NCBI GenBank assembly: GCA_016185345.1
Contig: JACPNS010000022.1
Coordinates: forward strand, 116,328 to 180,327
DNA: 64,000 nt
Source of the DNA: Solirubrobacterales bacterium
GTDB taxonomy: Bacteria; Actinomycetota; Thermoleophilia; Solirubrobacterales; JACPNS01
Reading direction: 5' to 3'
Shown here one piece after another: positions 54,581 through 63,392 of the stretch. The number at the start of each line of letters is the position of its first letter. Position 1 is the stretch's first letter. The translations under genes and the position numbers were made by a program. Below the pieces are notes generated by a model. It did no database searches. It saw nothing but the letters and a program-made list of their open reading frames with translations, and was not told the DNA's origin.

Positions 54581-55267
54581 ATGACCGGACCAAACTTTGA
54601 CAAGCACATCGATGCGCTCGTGAATAAGTTGCAGGATCGAGTCAAGGCCCTGTTCGCCGCGCACGACTTCTACAGCGCCGCCGCCGACGAGGCCGGCGTC
54701 CGGGACTGGTCCGAGATTCCGCAGTGGGCGTTGTTGTCAAACCTCTATGTGCGCTCGCAGGTGTTGCTCATCGACCAAATGACGGTCAAGCGACCAGGGC
54801 AGCCGAGCCTTTTCAAGACGATCGAGTACGCGAGTCATCGTCCGCACGTGTTCGCCCGAAAGGAACACCCCAATGTCACCCGCGACGAACTTGGGAGGGT
54901 GACGGTCGGCGTCTTCTCCGCCGAAGAGGCAACGGCTGACTTGAGGAAGGTCCACGCGGCACGAAAGGCGATCGCCTTTATGGGCGACTTCCAGCAGCCT
55001 GATCAATCCCTCGAAGCATTCAAGCAGCGCATAAGAAATGGCGGCGGATCCCCGGAAGCCGGTTTTCGCCTTCCCGAGTATCCGGAGATCGAACTCGCAA
55101 TCGACGCGATCTTCGAACTCTGGCTCAAGTACTGCGAGATAATTCTCGGTCGGAACTATTCACGCATCGCGAACGTACCTCGCTTGCCAGCGATCGGCAG
55201 ACTCGGCGCGCTGTCAAGCAACTGGGGAGTGACCCAGTTCGACCCTCACTCCGAATCGCGTGAATGA
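54581..55267 (+). CDS. Uncharacterised helical protein in defence island
   Basis: A 228-residue soluble protein starting MTGPNFDKHIDALVNKLQDRV; start at ATG 54581 because the longer frame crosses the XRE gene. Largely helical, no catalytic motif I can name (DVNNL... absent; a WALLSNLYVRSQVLLIDQM helix stands out). Divergent from the XRE controller and convergent with a second HTH gene, whose last 22 bp it overlaps. Possible toxin-like or immunity component by context only. Confidence 0.6.
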   Translation: MTGPNFDKHIDALVNKLQDRVKALFAAHDFYSAAADEAGVRDWSEIPQWALLSNLYVRSQVLLIDQMTVKRPGQPSLFKTIEYASHRPHVFARKEHPNVTRDELGRVTVGVFSAEEATADLRKVHAARKAIAFMGDFQQPDQSLEAFKQRIRNGGGSPEAGFRLPEYPEIELAIDAIFELWLKYCEIILGRNYSRIANVPRLPAIGRLGALSSNWGVTQFDPHSESRE

Positions 55268-55683
55268 CGGGACTGGTGCTCGAGCCAGTCGTCTTCCCAC
55301 GCCTCTGGGTCATCTCGCCATGGCGGAGCAGACGTCGCCCTCCGCGGCGTCCGCGGCTTCAAAACAATGTCCGCGTCGAGCGCATTCGCGATCTCAATCA
55401 GAGTGAAGAGTTCCGGGTTGCTCTCGCCGCTGAACAACCGCCGGCAACTCGCCGGCTGCTTCTTCACCTTCCTCGCCAATGCAGCCTTGGACAACCCCTT
55501 CCGCTCGCGCCGATCATCCAGCTTCTGGATGATTCGCGCAGCGGCCTTTCGCGTCTTCTCGCTCACCTGTTTCCGGCGCACGCGGTCTGAGACTGCGCCG
55601 TCGACATCGCCGAGCTCGACTTCGTCTGCAACCGAAGAGTCCGGCCTGTTCTGGGCCCACCAGGGCTCCTGAATCCCAGTCAT
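55246..55683 (-). CDS. Helix-turn-helix protein (XRE/HigA-like)
   Basis: A 145-residue protein whose central part KTRKAAARIIQKLDDRRERKGLSKAALARKVKKQPASCRRLFSGESNP reads as an XRE helix-turn-helix, here stated in pieces: GLSKAALARKVKKQ and FTLIEIANALDADI. Acidic N-terminal tail and charged C-terminal tail. It resembles antitoxin-type DNA binders. A perfect 14-bp palindrome lies about 105 bp upstream. The convergent gene at 54581 could be its partner. Confidence 0.75.
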   Translation of the reverse strand: MTGIQEPWWAQNRPDSSVADEVELGDVDGAVSDRVRRKQVSEKTRKAAARIIQKLDDRRERKGLSKAALARKVKKQPASCRRLFSGESNPELFTLIEIANALDADIVLKPRTPRRATSAPPWRDDPEAWEDDWLEHQSRHSRDSE

Positions 55684-56162
55684 TGCTCCACCTCTATTCG
55701 CGATCGACGCATGGCGATACCTGCGACCGAGAGCGTACCTTACTTGTTACGCACATTATTCGGCGCGTCGGGCGCTCGCGATCCCTTTGTGCATGCACAA
55801 TTGCGCCGTATTTGCGATGGGCAAACCGTAGGGGTGCATCCGTGTAAACATTCTCTTTTTCGTCTTCAGTTTTCGTCGTGAACTTCGTATGCATTTTTCG
55901 AGTGAACTGTTCGCTTTTCGTCAATCTTGTGCGCGCGTAATTCTCACTCCTCATTGACCGTTCTAAGGAATCGATTACGAGTCGTTTTCTGGCGAATTTG
56001 GGTGCCGCCGTGGTCGAACTTTGAGTCGGTTCAAGCGCGCTGCGCTCAGCTGGATTCGACCCAGCACGACGCGACCCAGACTCTCTGAACTACTTTCGAG
56101 CGTGCCGCCGTGCCCTAAGTCAAAATTCCGAATGTGTGTCGCCGATGCGAGGAGACTGAAAT
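55684..56162. other. AT-richer intergenic region with 14-bp palindrome
   Basis: A 479-bp gap with clearly lower GC. TTGTGCATGCACAA at 55787-55800 is a perfect palindrome, probably an operator for the HTH gene to its left. Short open frames here are AT-biased and lack domains. Near the right end GAGGAG (56149-56154) is the ribosome site of the next gene. I see no RNA gene. Confidence 0.45.
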
Positions 56163-57347
56163 TTGAGTCGCGACCTGATCAATGAACTCATCCCGGTCTT
56201 GACCAAACCGTGGGGCAACAAGCCCTTTGACCTCTTCGAGGTTCTTCACCACGGGACCCATGAGAAACAGCTGTCGAATCTTTTTGCCTGGCTGCTGAAA
56301 GACGATGAGACCCACCAGCTGGGAGATATCCCCGCTCGGATTCTCATCGACGAGATCAACGTGGAAGGCGTCGCGGCGCCGCTGGACTACGGGCAGTTCA
56401 AAATCTTCCAAGAGCAGGACACTTCCGAGTCAACTCTCGGCGCGGACATCGCCGACATTGTGATGGTCAGTACCGAGCGGCGGGTCGCCATCGTGATCGA
56501 GAACTTCCACACGTCCCATGGTCACGGCCACAACTTCGCTGGCTACTCGGATTACGGCCGGCGCCGCGCCGGCGACGGCGTGAGCGTCGTCGTAATGCTC
56601 TGCGCGACCGAGGACCGAACGCAGCTAGTCGACGGATGGCAGAACGCGGCCGTGGTGACGCACAAAAGCTTCGTGCGGAAGGTCTGCGATTACGTCGACA
56701 ACCTCAACGGCTATGCCGAAAACCACCCAGATCAGTTCGCATTCTTCAAGCAGATGCGCGCACATTTCGTGAAAGGAGAAGAAGTGAACGACGAGGCTTC
56801 CATCGAATTCGTCAAACAACTGTGCTCTGTCGATGAGGCAGCGCTATTCGGAATGACCAATCAGGCCCTCGCCGAAGATGCGTTCGGCGAGAAGATCAAA
56901 CAGGAATTCCTTCGCCGGATGGCTGAGAGCCGCGCGATGCTATTCAGAGTCAAGTCAGACCTGAAGTTGTATTGCGAGGGAGACCTGAGAAATCAGATAG
57001 CAGCGAAGAGCCGCGAGGACATATTCGACGGAGTCAAAGCTGATCTGCGCGGAAACTATCAATGGGCGGTCCGCCTGGTGAACCGCGCGCAAAGCGACGG
57101 AGACGAAGTCCTCCAGATCTGTTTTGGGCCAACGGCATGGCTGCATCTCGAAGACCCCTGGCGGGAGTTTCCGAATCTCGAAGTCGGCGAGCCCAACCCA
57201 GACTTCGCGAACCTGCTGATCGTGGACCGCCACAAGACACGCGTCAAGCAATCCTCAATCACCTTGAGCGACGTTCTCGAAGGGCTTGAGGGCGACACGC
57301 GTTTGGCCGAGGAGATCGTCGCCTTTCTGGGGCACAAATCGAAGTAG
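56163..57347 (+). CDS. PD-(D/E)XK nuclease-family protein
   Basis: A 394-residue protein. HEKQLSNLFAWLL (E34), then DIADIVMVSTERRVAIVIENF fits the core of the PF14281-type PD-(D/E)XK family: E34, D98 and E113 correspond to catalytic acids. The usual Lys of E-x-K is Phe115, so catalysis may be lost or use another residue. The C-terminal half is a separate alpha/beta region. Starts with TTG at 56163, supported by GAGGAG 8 nt upstream; no ATG or GTG is nearby. Stands alone in the island. Confidence 0.78.
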   Translation: MSRDLINELIPVLTKPWGNKPFDLFEVLHHGTHEKQLSNLFAWLLKDDETHQLGDIPARILIDEINVEGVAAPLDYGQFKIFQEQDTSESTLGADIADIVMVSTERRVAIVIENFHTSHGHGHNFAGYSDYGRRRAGDGVSVVVMLCATEDRTQLVDGWQNAAVVTHKSFVRKVCDYVDNLNGYAENHPDQFAFFKQMRAHFVKGEEVNDEASIEFVKQLCSVDEAALFGMTNQALAEDAFGEKIKQEFLRRMAESRAMLFRVKSDLKLYCEGDLRNQIAAKSREDIFDGVKADLRGNYQWAVRLVNRAQSDGDEVLQICFGPTAWLHLEDPWREFPNLEVGEPNPDFANLLIVDRHKTRVKQSSITLSDVLEGLEGDTRLAEEIVAFLGHKSK

Positions 57348-57599
57348 TGAGCCCTAGCCCGTCCTCCGTAAGGTTCTAGCGCGCGTAGCGCGAGATTGAC
57401 GGTCGCGGAATTGTTTGTTCACACCTGAAACTTGCCTGTGCGCATCCATCCGGTGCATCCTCATGCACGCCGAGACCGCCAAGCAGGCGGATTCATCCCT
57501 GCGTATTCAATGGACGCGTGCAGCGGAGCGCCCAGGTCGTTCGCGCATTCAGATTTGTCAAACGCTTGCGTGCTCGGTAGCTCCAGTAGGCTGAAATAG

Positions 57600-57860
57600 A
57601 TGGCCGCTGAACAGACAAGTTCGTCTCGTCCTCCGAGATCATCCGGCCGTGAAGCCACGGTTCGTCAGATCAACATCGGCGCATGGCTCGCCGGGGCCGT
57701 CCTCGCGGCGGCCTTCGTCGGAATCTGGTTCACGCTCGAAGCGGTTACGAGCGACGGACTCGCCGTGATCGGAACGCTCGCAGCATGCGTTACTGCGGCC
57801 GCATTCTGGCCGAGGATCACCGGCCTTGCAATCGGCATCGTTGCGCTCCTCGGCGATTAG
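57600..57860 (+). CDS. Small two-helix membrane protein
   Basis: An 86-residue protein: polar N-terminal ~25 residues, then two hydrophobic segments (IGAWLAGAVLAAAFVGIWF and GTLAACVTAAAFWP.. to IVALLGD). Not a recognised family. It is followed by a strong terminator and belongs to a run of small membrane proteins between 57600 and 59265. Confidence 0.55.
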   Translation: MAAEQTSSSRPPRSSGREATVRQINIGAWLAGAVLAAAFVGIWFTLEAVTSDGLAVIGTLAACVTAAAFWPRITGLAIGIVALLGD

Positions 57861-57970
57861 TCCTCTCCCCCCGGGCGAACCCGCCAGTAGAATGTGAGAG
57901 CCGCCAAGGACAACATCCTGCTCCTTCAACGGTGGCGTCGGCGTGCTTTGAATGCCCCGACCTCGTAGTG

Positions 57971-58010
57971 ACCAACGGCGCCATTCCTCGATGGCGCCGT
58001 TGGTCGTTTT
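57971..58010 (+). terminator. Rho-independent terminator
   Basis: ACCAACGGCGCCAT (57971-57984) and ATGGCGCCGTTGGT (57991-58004) make a perfect 14-bp stem with a 6-nt loop, followed by CGTTTT. It ends transcription after 57860 and before the small genes at 58065. Confidence 0.9.
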
Positions 58011-58064
58011 AGTACCAAGGTGGGTCACTCCGCGAAACGCCGCCAATAAGTAGGATTTCAACAG

Positions 58065-58238
58065 ATGTATCGCCACGAAGAGAACACCCCGGACAAGATG
58101 CGTGTTCGCTCGGAGTTCTTTCTCCTTGGCGTCCTACTGGGCAGCGTCCTTCTCGCGTTCGTCACGGGCTCGCCGTCGGTCTTGCTTTTTGGTGGCTTCT
58201 TCATCGTCGCCGTAGGGCTCTGGTATTTCAGGTCGTGA
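58065..58238 (+). CDS. 57-residue membrane protein
   Basis: ATG 58065 opens a 57-codon frame: MYRHEENTPDKMRVRSEFFL then two hydrophobic stretches (GVLLGSVLLAFVTG and VLLFGGFFIVAVGLWYF) ending RS-stop. Its stop overlaps the GTG of the next gene (GTGA), which supports translation of both. Function unknown. Confidence 0.6.
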   Translation: MYRHEENTPDKMRVRSEFFLLGVLLGSVLLAFVTGSPSVLLFGGFFIVAVGLWYFRS

Positions 58239-58480
58239 ACGACGCAACTGACACCGATGTGGCCTCGGCCAGGCAGCGAGAAAACAGACGGATTTCTCTA
58301 GCGATCCTGTCTGCCTCAGTTCTTGCCAGCGCCGCGGCGTTCGTGGCCGTCGCACAGGTACCGGTCGTGATCCTCCTCGTCGGCGGTATCGCTGCGATTG
58401 TCGCAAGCGGCCAGGTAGCTACTCCGCCCGATCGTCGCTGGCGCGCTACTTCGGAGCCCGCTCCTCCAGAACGCAAGTAA
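58235..58480 (+). CDS. Small membrane protein coupled to 58065 gene
   Basis: An 81-residue protein from GTG 58235: polar first 20 residues, two hydrophobic helices (ISLAILSASVLASAAAFVAV and VPVVILLVGGIAAIVASG), basic C-terminal tail. Overlaps the preceding stop by 4 bp. Not a recognised family; the pair may form a two-subunit membrane complex. Confidence 0.6.
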   Translation: MNDATDTDVASARQRENRRISLAILSASVLASAAAFVAVAQVPVVILLVGGIAAIVASGQVATPPDRRWRATSEPAPPERK

Positions 58481-58510
58481 ATCAGCGCTCGTCTGGAGTC
58501 CGCTTGGCGT

Positions 58511-58993
58511 TTAGCCTTGGGTGGTTTCCGAGCGCCGCGGACGTTCACCGCGTTCTTCGATGAGCATGCGTCGTAGCTCGCGTCGATCTTCGGATGAAAG
58601 TATTGAGACGAGGCCTTCGAGCTGACCAGGTCCAAATGGCACTTCGCGCCCTTCTCCGGCAAGTGGGCGTCTACTGGAAAGAACATTGATCGCGGTGGAG
58701 CGAGCAATTAGGTCGGCCGCCTTAGTGAGCCGCTCCGCGAGTTCGGTCAGCTCCCCCGGTTTCGTAGCGATCGATTCAGCAGCGGATTCTGGTGTTGCGA
58801 TCGCTCTACGAGCAAGCGGCCAGCAAATGTAGAAGGCGAGAGGGATACCGCCAGCCACTGCCCAGAGGAGCGCAGCCTCACCGGCCGCGAACTGAGAATC
58901 CAGCGCGATTGGAGCGAGGATAAGGCCGATCAGGTATGCGGTGAGACCGCCAACCAGGCGACGTCTTCCGACGATGTTCAGGGTTTGAACCAT
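58511..58993 (-). CDS. Membrane protein with two N-terminal helices
   Basis: About 160 residues from ATG 58993 (MVQTLNIVGRRRLVGGLTAY): two hydrophobic segments in the first 75 residues, then a soluble, charged helical part ending ELRRMLIEERGERPRRSETTQG. An in-frame GTG at 59053 would overlap the upstream gene by 19 bp, so the later start is preferred. Function unknown; same strand as the small gene 59035-59265. Confidence 0.6.
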   Translation of the reverse strand: MVQTLNIVGRRRLVGGLTAYLIGLILAPIALDSQFAAGEAALLWAVAGGIPLAFYICWPLARRAIATPESAAESIATKPGELTELAERLTKAADLIARSTAINVLSSRRPLAGEGREVPFGPGQLEGLVSILSSEDRRELRRMLIEERGERPRRSETTQG

Positions 58994-59034
58994 GGGAAGC
59001 ACGGTTCCTCCGGGTCGAGTGAAGCTGACATGGC

Positions 59035-59265
59035 TCAGATTCGGCTGTACCAACGCACGGCCATCACAGCGAGCATCGTCACTGCGAAGAATCCGCCAAC
59101 TGATGCCGCGATGGGGTTGAAGCCCGCGACCCAGAGAATCATCACGACCGCGATGATCAGCGCGGACCCGATGCCGTAGGTCAGGTAGAAGCCGCGTGGC
59201 GTGTCATCGAGGAACGCGTCGTAGTCGTGCGTGGCCTCTTCAGCGCGGCGATTCATCGATATCAT
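59035..59265 (-). CDS. Small two-helix membrane protein
   Basis: A 76-residue protein with a polar N-terminal 25 residues and two hydrophobic segments (YGIGSALIIAVVMILWVAGF and ASVGGFFAVTMLAVMAVRW). Not recognised. Probably co-transcribed with 58511-58993. Confidence 0.6.
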   Translation of the reverse strand: MISMNRRAEEATHDYDAFLDDTPRGFYLTYGIGSALIIAVVMILWVAGFNPIAASVGGFFAVTMLAVMAVRWYSRI

Positions 59266-59494
59266 TTTACTGGGAATACTGAGACCGACCGGCCCACACC
59301 GTCAGATTCTCTTCTTTTTTTGTTGGAACGGTCGAATTTCAACCTCAATTCCCCCTCTGAGTGATTTGCCGCGGATTGCCCTAAGAATCCGACACTTCGT
59401 TCCGAGGTTTGACCTCCGTTGATGGCACGCGGGTCGCACGAAGCATGCAGCGGCCAATGTTGACCGTTGAATTCGCCGGTAGCATTTCATAGCC

Positions 59495-60106
59495 ATGAAG
59501 CGAACTTATGTCGATGCGGATGGAAATGTCACCTGTCCCAAATGTGGAGCCAAGAACAGCTTCACTTCGAAGCGGTCGGGAAAAGCAAAAGTCCTTGGCG
59601 TAGCGACCGTTGGTGTCGGTGCCGTAGCAACGGTCAAGCGGCTCCAATGCCAAGGATGCGGCACATATCTCAAGACCGGAGGCAGCCCACCCCCGGCAGG
59701 CGAAGGGGCAGTCGATTCTTCCTCGGCTGAGCACGCAGTTCGGCTGCGCATGACTTCGAAAGCGCAGAATGTAGGCGCGCTCAGCATCGTCAAGAAGTTC
59801 ACCGGACTGGGGTTTTTCAAGGCAAGCGAGGTGGTCGGTAAAGCCACTACGGAGTCGGTCGTCGTAACGGCCTTGGGTCCCACTGAAGCAAATGACATGG
59901 TGGCCGCCTTACGCGACCTCGGAGCCGAGGCAGACGTGCTTCCGAACCAAGCAAATACGCCTGTCACGAGCGTTTCACCTGAGATCGAATCTACGCCAGA
60001 CGACATCCCTTCCCAGATCGCGAAACTCGCGGAGCTCCACGACGCCGGCATCCTCACTAGCGAGGAATTTGACGCTAAAAAGACGGAATTGCTACGTCGC
60101 ATGTAG
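59495..60106 (+). CDS. Zinc ribbon + L7/L12 C-terminal-like + SHOCT protein
   Basis: A 203-residue three-part protein. Residues 14-55 carry CPKCGAKN and CQGCGTY, a zinc ribbon. Residues ~78-145 (KKFTGLGFFKASEVVGKATTES..ALGPTEANDMVAALRDLGAEADVL, pieces) look like the ribosomal L7/L12 C-terminal fold. The last 30 residues, IAKLAELHDAGILTSEEF then DAKKTELLRRM, are a SHOCT oligomerisation module. Such proteins are often encoded next to membrane or stress genes; function unknown. Confidence 0.8.
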   Translation: MKRTYVDADGNVTCPKCGAKNSFTSKRSGKAKVLGVATVGVGAVATVKRLQCQGCGTYLKTGGSPPPAGEGAVDSSSAEHAVRLRMTSKAQNVGALSIVKKFTGLGFFKASEVVGKATTESVVVTALGPTEANDMVAALRDLGAEADVLPNQANTPVTSVSPEIESTPDDIPSQIAKLAELHDAGILTSEEFDAKKTELLRRM

Positions 60107-60122
60107 CGGCGTGCTTACTGAA

Positions 60123-61217
60123 ATGCGTAGTTCGATTGAACTGAGGCTCTCGCGATATGAGCCGGACCTTGAGGGCTTCATGCGTGAGGACGGTGTAGTC
60201 GAATGGAAAAACAGCGGCACACTCATTGAACTTGACTTCGCCGAAGACCGAGAAGGCCGCTGGTTGGCCGCGACCTCCACGCGTTCTATCGAACTCTCGG
60301 ACGCGACCGTTTTCGAAGTCTTTTTGCATCAATACGAAGCCGAGCCAGAGCGACTGCCGCCGGACGAGAGCGGGCACGAGGCCCTGAGCCCATCTCACAT
60401 GAAGATGTACACCGGCAAGATCGAGCCGGAACTGAAGGAACTGTTTCGTTCAACGCTCGAGTCGTTGTCGGCCGAACTCGATCGCGTCTCAGGATGGATC
60501 ACTTGGCGCTTTGAGCTAACACCGCCGCAGAGCCTGGACCTAGCGAATCTCGATGAGATTCACGAGTTACCTGAGTACGAATTTCGATTCGGTGATCGCG
60601 ATTGGATGACTGTTCCGGGCAGTACCTACGACCACTACTTCATGCCGACGGCGTTCGACGCATTACCCCCGGGGGCACTAAGCGCCGAGCGCCGAGTAGA
60701 CCTCGATGAGGGGATCTCAGGCGGTCAGGCCAACGCACCGTTTGCCTGGCGGATGTTTCAGCGCGCGCTGCGACTATGGAGCCGAGACCCGAAAGTGGCG
60801 ACATTTTTGGTGGTAGCTGCTGCGGAAATCGCGGTAAAGGAGTTCATTGCGAGCGAGAGCCGGGACCGAACGGCGACGTGGCTGCTGCTCGATGAGCAAG
60901 CCCCACCCTTCCATAAGCTCATTCGAGATGGTCTCAAGTCGGTCGTGCCGATCGAGCGGTGGGCAGAGCCCTCGCGCGTGATTCCGAAGGCCGCCACTCA
61001 GCCGATCGAGGATGCAGTAAAGGTCCGAAACAAGTTTGTCCACAGTGGAATGGGTGAAGAATCCGACGCCTACTCGATCGAGTACCTAATGCGGTCGGTC
61101 TCGGATCTGATTTACGCCTTAGCGTGGCTCGGCGGAGAGGATTGGGCCGCCGACTACGCCATGGATACGAGTTCGATGTACGAGTGGATCTCCAAATCGC
61201 GCTCGGCGAACAATTGA
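60123..61217 (+). CDS. Protein with C-terminal HEPN/ApeA-like domain
   Basis: A 364-residue protein with an alpha/beta N-terminal ~215 residues and a C-terminal helical domain carrying VKVRNKFVHSGM, R302-x4-H307 of HEPN RNases. Start at ATG 60123 chosen; GTG 60111 is an alternative. It overlaps the next gene by 4 bp (TTGA), so the two are a translational pair. A HEPN RNase plus PD-(D/E)XK nuclease pair in a defence island suggests a two-effector system; not an assigned family. Confidence 0.72.
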   Translation: MRSSIELRLSRYEPDLEGFMREDGVVEWKNSGTLIELDFAEDREGRWLAATSTRSIELSDATVFEVFLHQYEAEPERLPPDESGHEALSPSHMKMYTGKIEPELKELFRSTLESLSAELDRVSGWITWRFELTPPQSLDLANLDEIHELPEYEFRFGDRDWMTVPGSTYDHYFMPTAFDALPPGALSAERRVDLDEGISGGQANAPFAWRMFQRALRLWSRDPKVATFLVVAAAEIAVKEFIASESRDRTATWLLLDEQAPPFHKLIRDGLKSVVPIERWAEPSRVIPKAATQPIEDAVKVRNKFVHSGMGEESDAYSIEYLMRSVSDLIYALAWLGGEDWAADYAMDTSSMYEWISKSRSANN

Positions 61218-62275
61218 AATTGTCAGAGACTCGTTCAATCACCTGGGTTGACGTAGCCGGCTACCTCCACGAACCGTTGCACACGCGGATGCTCAACGCG
61301 CTTCTGGAAGCCGCATCGCCGAGCGTTCGCGGCGAGATGCTTGCGCGATTGACGGATGATCCCAAGTTCAAGCGCGAACTCCAAATCACACCGGATCTTG
61401 AGCACAGCTACGTCCCTCGACGCCGAGTCGACCTCGCGCTCGAAGTCCGCTCCGAATCGGGTCCGCTTGCTCGCGTCGCCGTAGAGACGAAGGTCGACTC
61501 CAAGTGGTCTGAGGATCAACTCTTTTCCTCGCTAGATGAAAGCGTCGAGATCGGGATCTTGTTCTTGGTTGGGATGACTTCGCTTTCGGTAACTCAGCAC
61601 CAGCTTGCCGAATTGAAGTCCCCCGCCGGAGAACGCAATCCTTGGCACGTAGTTCAGGTCAAGGATTGGCTCGACACCCTTACGGCAGCTAGATCCGATT
61701 TGATTCTGGCGCCCGAGATTCTCGATCCCTACATCGCGGCGGTGCAGCGAGAATGCGATGCGCACGCACTTGCAGTCGAGCGAGTGAGAGCTGGCAGTTC
61801 GGCAACCGCGATCAATGCTGAGTTTGCGGGCGACTCACGCCACCGAGGAAAACTCTCCCACCACGCTTACTTCAATGTGCTCTTCGATGATCCAAAAGTT
61901 TGGGAAAAGTGGCGCCCCGGCGGCAAGACGAACGGACAGATCTGCCGAACGCGGTTCACGTTCCGACAATTGGACCCAGGAGAGTCGGCTGGTGCTCTGA
62001 TCGAGATTTGGGGTATCGGTGAGTCCCGCCAGCTCGACGTCAAGGTTTGGGACACTAGATCTGATTCAAACCTCGACGAAGTTCGTAGCCAGATGATCTC
62101 CAAGTTCCACGGACCGCGCGATGACGGCTTTAAAACGACCAACAGGAAATCGGCAAGCACAATCGGGTCCCGCAGCTTGCCGCTCGATCTGAGTGCTCGT
62201 GTCTTCAGCAACGAACTGTCGAACTTCTGCGACGAGGTCGATGACGCGGTGGCCGACTGCTTCGACTCCCGCTGA
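61214..62275 (+). CDS. PD-(D/E)XK nuclease-like protein
   Basis: About 353 residues from TTG 61214, which overlaps the HEPN gene stop (TTGA); GTG 61184 is an upstream alternative. RRVDLALEV supplies the Asp and ARVAVETKVDSKW the E-x-K of a PD-(D/E)XK core; HEPLHTRMLNALLEA is the preceding helix. The C-terminal half (HHAYFNVLFDDPKVW, GIGESRQLDVKVW) is a separate domain of unknown role. Probably DNA-cleaving; specificity unknown. Confidence 0.78.
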   Translation: MKLSETRSITWVDVAGYLHEPLHTRMLNALLEAASPSVRGEMLARLTDDPKFKRELQITPDLEHSYVPRRRVDLALEVRSESGPLARVAVETKVDSKWSEDQLFSSLDESVEIGILFLVGMTSLSVTQHQLAELKSPAGERNPWHVVQVKDWLDTLTAARSDLILAPEILDPYIAAVQRECDAHALAVERVRAGSSATAINAEFAGDSRHRGKLSHHAYFNVLFDDPKVWEKWRPGGKTNGQICRTRFTFRQLDPGESAGALIEIWGIGESRQLDVKVWDTRSDSNLDEVRSQMISKFHGPRDDGFKTTNRKSASTIGSRSLPLDLSARVFSNELSNFCDEVDDAVADCFDSR

Positions 62276-62282
62276 TACGAAC

Positions 62283-63389
62283 TCAGGCCGCAAACCCAAC
62301 TTGCGACGCCTTGGTTCCCAGAGTCGAATCGCCATTGCGAATTGCGTAGAGCTCTGCAAGTGTCGCCGGAGCCGCAACACTTGTCTTTAGTCCTTGTGAA
62401 TCGAGCCAAGCATTTGCTTCCGGAATGGACAATCGCTCAAACTCATGAAGCTGGATGCAACGACCTGGCCTGGAAACTGCCGGATGAATCTTGTTCAACG
62501 GCTCGTTGGTCGTGACCAACACAATCGTCTGGAGACCGTGGCCGAGCGCTCCATCAGTCAGATTTAGCAGTCTCGCCATGCCCTGCCCGGTTTGCGTGCT
62601 CGCGTCGACGGTCAGCAGCTCGCCCGAGTCTTCGAGAACAATCAATTGCCACTTTGAGTAGTCCTCGCGCCCAGTACGGGCTGGCCGCGAGCGCGTCTTG
62701 GTCGCGACGTGCATCATGTACCACGATCCGTGCCAGAGGAACTCCTCCGGGTCAGTGATGAAGTTGATCTCACACCAGTCCCGCCAAGAGTCCGCGAGAG
62801 CCTCCACCGCGCGCGACTTCCCCGTGCCGGGCTCGCCGGTCCAGAGAATCAGACCCGACTTGGTCGGCTCGAATCCGCAGGCGAGGCGCTCGATCGCAGC
62901 AGAAGTGGACTGCGCGTAGTTGTCTCTCACGGAGTCCCAGTCCGAAACCTCAAGCTTTCGATGGATCGATTCAACTTGCTGTGGCTGCCTTGACCAGAAG
63001 CTCACCGGTAGCCGCTTTTCATCGTCGTCGAGCAACTGACCGATCTGATCGACAGTTCGCTTGCGCTCGCTAGCGGCGAGCTCCGGATCGTCCGAGACGA
63101 CCCACACGCGCGATAGATACTTCTGCATGTGGACGTGGGCGAAGGCACCGCTCGCTAATTCCAGGACTAGAGCCCGACCAAATTCGCCACGCCAGTCGAG
63201 AACAACTTCGCCCCCGAAGTCAAGCGCGTGCGCAGCTTCCACCGAAAGGGCGATCGCATCGCCGCTGGAAATGTGTGCCGGCTCAAACTCGAATGAGATG
63301 CGGGAGAAGAGGGCGTCGAACTGGCCGAACGAGTGCTCATATGTGGATGAAACTTGCGGGATTATTTGGGTGCCGTCGATCGAACGCAT
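62283..63389 (-). CDS. AAA+ ATPase (DUF5925-like N-terminus)
   Basis: A 368-residue protein. The C-terminal 200 residues form an AAA+ domain: Walker A WTGEPGTGKSRAVEAL, Walker B LIVLEDSGELL, sensor-1 VTTNEPLNKIHPAVSRPGRC (with the Arg finger-type RPGR). The N-terminal 150 residues are alpha/beta. It begins 3 bp after the EVE-like gene. In similar pairs the ATPase is thought to act on modified DNA/RNA recognised by the EVE partner; inference. Confidence 0.85.
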   Translation of the reverse strand: MRSIDGTQIIPQVSSTYEHSFGQFDALFSRISFEFEPAHISSGDAIALSVEAAHALDFGGEVVLDWRGEFGRALVLELASGAFAHVHMQKYLSRVWVVSDDPELAASERKRTVDQIGQLLDDDEKRLPVSFWSRQPQQVESIHRKLEVSDWDSVRDNYAQSTSAAIERLACGFEPTKSGLILWTGEPGTGKSRAVEALADSWRDWCEINFITDPEEFLWHGSWYMMHVATKTRSRPARTGREDYSKWQLIVLEDSGELLTVDASTQTGQGMARLLNLTDGALGHGLQTIVLVTTNEPLNKIHPAVSRPGRCIQLHEFERLSIPEANAWLDSQGLKTSVAAPATLAELYAIRNGDSTLGTKASQVGFAA

Positions 63390-63392
63390 GGC

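Noticed and set aside
55694..55954. 86-codon minus-strand frame in the AT-rich gap
   Set aside because: Composition follows the local AT bias, no domain, covers the palindrome at 55787, poor ribosome site.
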